NCBI GenBank assembly: GCA_020055645.1 | Contig: JAECZT010000019.1 | Location: forward strand, 80,161 to 144,160 | Reading direction: 5' to 3' | DNA from: Tomocerus qinae | Taxonomy: Eukaryota > Arthropoda > Collembola > Entomobryomorpha > Tomoceridae | DNA length: 64,000 bases | Program-made: the position numbers and the translations under genes | In this document: positions 60,174 to 64,000 of the stretch, piece by piece | Layout of the letters: each line of letters opens with the position of its first letter | How positions within the stretch are numbered: the first letter of the stretch is position 1 | Notes under the pieces: generated by a model | What the model was told of the DNA's origin: nothing | The model's database searches: none | Seen by the model: the letters and a program-made list of their open reading frames with translations, nothing else

Positions 60174-62459
60174 GTGCCGTCAAATAGATTCGAGTTCCTT
60201 CGAATAGATTCGAGTGGCTTCGATGAAATTCGAGTGATTTTTAATAAATTCGGTTGCGTTTGAAAAAATTCGAGTGCATTCTAATAAATTCGAGTGCCTT
60301 CGAATAAATTCGAGAGCTATCGAATAGATTCGAGTGACTTCGAATATATTTGAGTGCCTTCGAATAGATTCAAGTTGCTTCGATTAAATTCGAGTGACTT
60401 TTAATAAATTCGGTTGCGTTCGAAAAAATTCGAGTACATTCCAATAAATTCGACTGCCTTCGTATAAATTCTAGTGCAATCAAAGAAATGCGAGTTTCTT
60501 CGAATAAATTTGAGTGGCTTCGAATAAACTCGAGTGCCTTCGAATAAATTCGAGTGACTTCGAATATCTTCGAGTGCCTTCGAATAAATTCGAGTGCCTT
60601 CGAATAAATTCGAATGCCTTCGAATGTATTCGAGCACCTTCCAATAAATTCGACTGCCTTCGAATAAATTCGTGTGTCACCGAATTAATTCGAGTGCTTT
60701 TGAAAATATTCGACCCCTTTCGAATAAATTCGGGTACCTTCGAATAAATTTGAGTGCCATCGAATAAATTCGAAAGCTATCGAATAAATTCGAGTGCCTT
60801 CAAATAAATTCGAGTATCTTCGATTAAATTCGATGGTCTTTTAATAAATTCGGCTGCGTTCGAAAAAATTCCAGTGAAATCGAAGAAATGCGAGTTTTTT
60901 CGAATAAATTTGAGTGGCTTCGAATAAACTCGAGTGCCGTCGAATATATTCGAGTGCCATCAAATAAATTCGGGTGCCTTCGAATAGATTCGAGTGATTT
61001 AGAATAAGTTCGAGTGCTTTCGAATAAATTCGAGTGCTTTCGAATAAATTCGAGTGCTTTCGAATAAATTCGAGTGCCTTCGAATAAATTCGAGTGCCTT
61101 CGAATAAATTCGAGTGCCTTGGAATAAATTCGAGTGCCTTGGAATAAATTCGAGTGCTTTCGAATAAAATCGAGTGCTTTCGAATAAATTCGAGTGTATT
61201 CGAATAAATTCGAGTGCCTTCGAATAAATTCGAGAGTTATCGAATAGATTCGAGAGTTATCGAATAGATTCGAGTGACTTCGAATATATTTGAGTGCCTT
61301 CGAATAGATTCAAGTGTCTTCGATTAAATTCGAGTGACTTTTAATAAATTCGGTTGCGTTCGAAAAAATTCGAGTACATTCCAATAAATTCGACTGCCTT
61401 CGTATAAATTCTAGTGTAATCAAAGAAATACGAGTTTCTTCGAATAAATTTGAGTGGCTTCGAATAAATTCGAGTGCCTTCCAATAAATTCGAGTGCTTT
61501 CGAATAAATTCGAGTGCCTTCGAATAAATTCGAGTGCCTTCCAATAAATTCGAGTGCCTTCGAATAAATTCGAGTGCCTTGGAATAAATTCGAGTGCTTT
61601 CGAATAAATTCGAGTGCTTTCGAATAAATTCGAGTGCATTCGAATAATTTCGAGTGCCTTCGAATAAATTCGAGAGTTATCGAATAGATTCGAGAGTTAT
61701 CGAATAGATTCGAGTGACTTCGAATATATTTGAGTGCCTTCGAATAGATTCAAGTGGCTTCGATTAAATTCGAGTGACTTTTAATAAATTCGGTTGCGTT
61801 CGAAAAAATTCGAGTACATTCCAATAAATTCGACTGCCTTTGTATAAATTCTAGTGTAATCAAAGAAATACGAGATTCTTCGAATAAATTTGAGTGGCTT
61901 CGAATAAATTCGAGTGCCTTCGAATAAATTCGAGTGCCTTCGAATAAATTCGAGTGCCTTCGAATAACTTCGAGGGCCTTCGAATAAATTCGAGTGCCTT
62001 CGAATGCATTCGAGCACCTTCCAATAAAATCGACTGCCTTCGAATAAATTCGTGTGTCACCGAATTGATTCGAGTGCTTTTGAAAATATTGGACCCCTTT
62101 CAAATAAATTCGGGTACCTTCGAATAACTTCCAGTGCCTTCGAATAAACTCGGATACCTTCGAATAAAATGGAGTGCCTTCGAACACATGCGAGTGCCAT
62201 CGAATAAATTCGAAAGCTATCGAATAAATTCGAGTGCCTTCGATTAAATTCGAGTATCTTCGATTAAATTCGAGGGACTTTTAATAAATTCCGCTGCATT
62301 CGAAAAAATTCCAGTGCAATCGAAGAAATGCGAGTTTCTTCGAATAAATTTGAGTTGCTTCGAATAAACTCGAGTGCCTTCGAATATATTCGAGTGCCAT
62401 CAAATAAATTCGAGTGCCTTCGAATGGATTCGAGTGCTTTAGAATAGATTGTTGTGCCT
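60174..62459 (-). repeat. SatC tandem block of about 2.3 kb, copy 2
   Basis: Second copy of 57857-60173. Similarity fades at about 62460, where copy 1 continues with GTGCCTTCGAATAAACTCGA and this copy continues with a GATTCGATTGCCCTCGAATA stretch. One internal segment, around 61461-61640, has gained units compared with copy 1. Confidence 0.78.
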
Positions 62460-63167
62460 TCGAATAGATTCGATTGCCCTCGAATAGATTCGAGTGCCTT
62501 CGAATAGATTCGATTGCCCTCGAATAGATTCGAGTGCCTTCGAATAAATTCGAGTGCCTTCGAATAAATTCCAGTGCCTTCGAATAAATTCGAGTGACTT
62601 CGAATAAATTCCAGTGCCTTCGAATAAATTCGTGTGTCTCCGAATAAATTCGAGTGCTTTTGAAAATATTCGACCCCTTTCGAATAAATTCGGGTACCTT
62701 CGAATAACTTTCAGTGCCTTCGAATAAACTCGGATACCTTCGAATAAATTGGCGCGCCTTCGAACAAATGCGTGTGCCTTTGAATAAATTCGAATTCCTA
62801 CAAGTATATTTCAGTGGCATCGAATAAATTCGAGTGCACAAGAATATAATTGGGTGCCTTCGAAAAAATTCGAGTGCATTCGAATAAATTCGAGTGCTTT
62901 CGAATAAATTGGAGTGCTTTCGAATAAATTCGAGTGCCTTCGAATAAATGCGACTGCCTTCTAATAAATTCGAGTATCTTCGAATAAATTCGAGTGCCTT
63001 CGAATAAATTCGAGTGCCTTCGAATAAATTCGAGTGCCTTCGAATAAATTCGAGTGCCTTCGAATAAATTCGAGTGCCTTCGAATAAATTCGAGTGCCTT
63101 CGAATAGTTTCGAGTGCCTTCGAATAAATACGAGTGGCTTCGAATAAACTCGACTACCTTCGAATAA

Positions 63168-64000
63168 ATTTGAGTGGCTTCGAATAAACTCGAGTGCCTT
63201 CGAATAAATTCGAGTGCCATCAAATAGATTCGGGTTCCTTCGAATAAATTCGAGTGGTTCCGATGAAATTCGAGTGATTTTTAATAAATTGGGATGCGTT
63301 TGAAAAAATTCGAGTGCATTCTAATAAATTCGAGTGCCTTCGAATAAATTCGAGTGCCTTTGAATAAATTCGAGTGCCTTCGAATAAATTCGAGTGCCTT
63401 CGAATAAATTCGAGTGCCTTCGAATATTTTCGAGTGCCTTCGAATAAATTCGAGTGCCTTCGAATAAATTCGAGTGCCTTCGAATAAATTCGATTGCCTT
63501 CGAATGTATTCGAGCACCTTCCAATAAATTCGACTGCCTTCGAATAAATTCGTGTGTCACCGAATTAATTCGAGTGCTTTTGAAAATATTCGACCTCTTT
63601 CGAATAAATTCGGGTACCTTCGAATAACTTTCAGTGCCTTCGAATAAACTCGGATACCTTCGAATAAATTGGCGTGCCTTCGAACAAATGCGAGTGCCTT
63701 TATTAAATTCGAATTCCTACAAGTATATTTCAGTGGCATCGAATAAATTCGAGTGCACAAGAATATAATTGGGTGCCTTGAAAAAAATTCGAGTGCCTTC
63801 GAATAAATTCGAGTGCCTTCGAAAGTATTAGAGCACCTTCCAATAAATTCGACTGCCTTCGAATAAATTCGAGTTTCACCAAATTAATTCATGTGCTTTT
63901 GAAAATATTAGACTCCTTTCGAATCAATTCGGGTACACTCGAATAAATTCGAGTGGTTCCGATGAAATTCGAGTGATTTTTAATAAATTGGGATGCGTTT
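63168..64000 (-). repeat. SatC block repeated at the right edge of the window (copy 2)
   Basis: Counterpart of 55777-56609. It suggests that SatC also has a long HOR of about 7.4 kb, with only the beginning of the next copy visible. One difference seen is TTTATTAAATTC here against TTTAATAAATTC in copy 1. Confidence 0.78.

Larger units (their letters stand above)
49531..64000 (-). repeat. SatC satellite array, 20-bp monomer, opposite orientation to SatB
   Basis: About 14.5 kb of a 20-bp unit, plus-strand consensus GCCTTCGAATAAATTCGAGT, around 720 copies, reaching the right edge of the window. Frequent variants are GAATAGATTCGATTGCCCTC, GTGCTTTCGAATAAATTCGA, GGCTTCGAATAAACTCGAGT and CTTTTAATAAATTCGG. 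Each consensus unit contains TCGAAT-AA-ATTCGA, a near-continuous dyad, and TCGA every 10 bp. Its reverse complement aligns with the SatB unit at about 15 of 20 positions, so strand is given as minus relative to SatB. Open frames of up to 212 codons on the minus strand translate to the cycle LEFIRRHSNLFEGTRIYSKA and are a by-product of a stop-free 20-bp unit. Plus-strand frames are cut by the TAA in GAATAAATT. No gene is called. Confidence 0.96.

Noticed and set aside
49755-63760. Minus-strand open frames of up to 212 codons in SatC
   Set aside because: Same cause as in SatB: the reverse strand of the SatC unit lacks stops, so all frames stay open and yield the same repeat.
18297-64000. CRISPR-like array of short direct repeats
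   Set aside because: The 20-bp units are contiguous with no spacers, the context is eukaryotic, and there are no cas genes.
49531-64000. CENP-B-box-like motif in SatC (TTCGAATAAAT)
   Set aside because: The first half fits TTCGnnnnAnn, but the required CGGG is TCGA in the unit, so the box is not met. SatB does not fit even the first half in register.
1-64000. tRNA, rRNA or other structured RNA genes
   Set aside because: No cloverleaf, rRNA core or polymerase III box combination was recognised by eye in the arrays, the hAT element or the insert.

Overview
This window shows no convincing intact gene. It is a 64-kb stretch of eukaryotic satellite heterochromatin made of three tandem arrays placed end to end, with one small DNA transposon and one short non-repetitive insert that occurs twice. 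The AT-rich sequence, the kilobase-scale higher-order repeats (HORs), a hAT-type element with an 8-bp target-site duplication and splice-like signals all point to a eukaryotic nuclear chromosome, probably pericentromeric, subtelomeric or B-chromosome-like. An invertebrate such as an insect is plausible, but the species cannot be identified from sequence alone.

Layout. (1) 1-18296, SatA: an AT-rich satellite of about 630 bp, 28 monomers head to tail, of two main 5' subtypes. From 5036 the monomers follow a six-monomer HOR of about 3.78 kb; the third copy carries one extra monomer. (2) 16999-17666: a 668-bp non-autonomous hAT element inside SatA, flanked by the exact 8-bp duplication TTTTATAG. 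(3) 18297-49530, SatB: about 31 kb of a 20-bp repeat, consensus CTACTCGAATTCTTTCGAGG. It is organised into four tandem HOR copies of 7.65, 7.75, 7.91 and at least 6.77 kb, preceded by a 1.2-kb partial copy. (4) 38855-39310 and 46732-47187: a 456-bp non-satellite insert at the same site in HOR copies 3 and 4, differing by one base by eye. It can be read as a signal-peptide-like exon followed by a GTACGT donor-like site. (5) 49531-64000, SatC: about 14.5 kb of another 20-bp repeat, GCCTTCGAATAAATTCGAGT, with its own 5.8-, 2.3- and 7.4-kb duplications.

The main result is that SatB and SatC look like diverged members of one 20-bp family in opposite orientations. The reverse complement of the SatC unit matches SatB at about 15 of 20 positions. 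Both keep the self-complementary tetramer TCGA exactly every 10 bp, close to one DNA helical turn, over about 45 kb and across the orientation switch at about 49535. Many reading frames are open in SatB (+ strand) and SatC (- strand), but this is arithmetic: a stop-free 20-bp unit reads open in all three frames and gives the same 20-residue repeat. I do not annotate these as genes.

Copy counts, consensus sequences and boundaries were read by eye and are good to a few bases where a distinctive marker exists, less so inside the 20-bp arrays. All repeat architecture assumes the assembly is correct.
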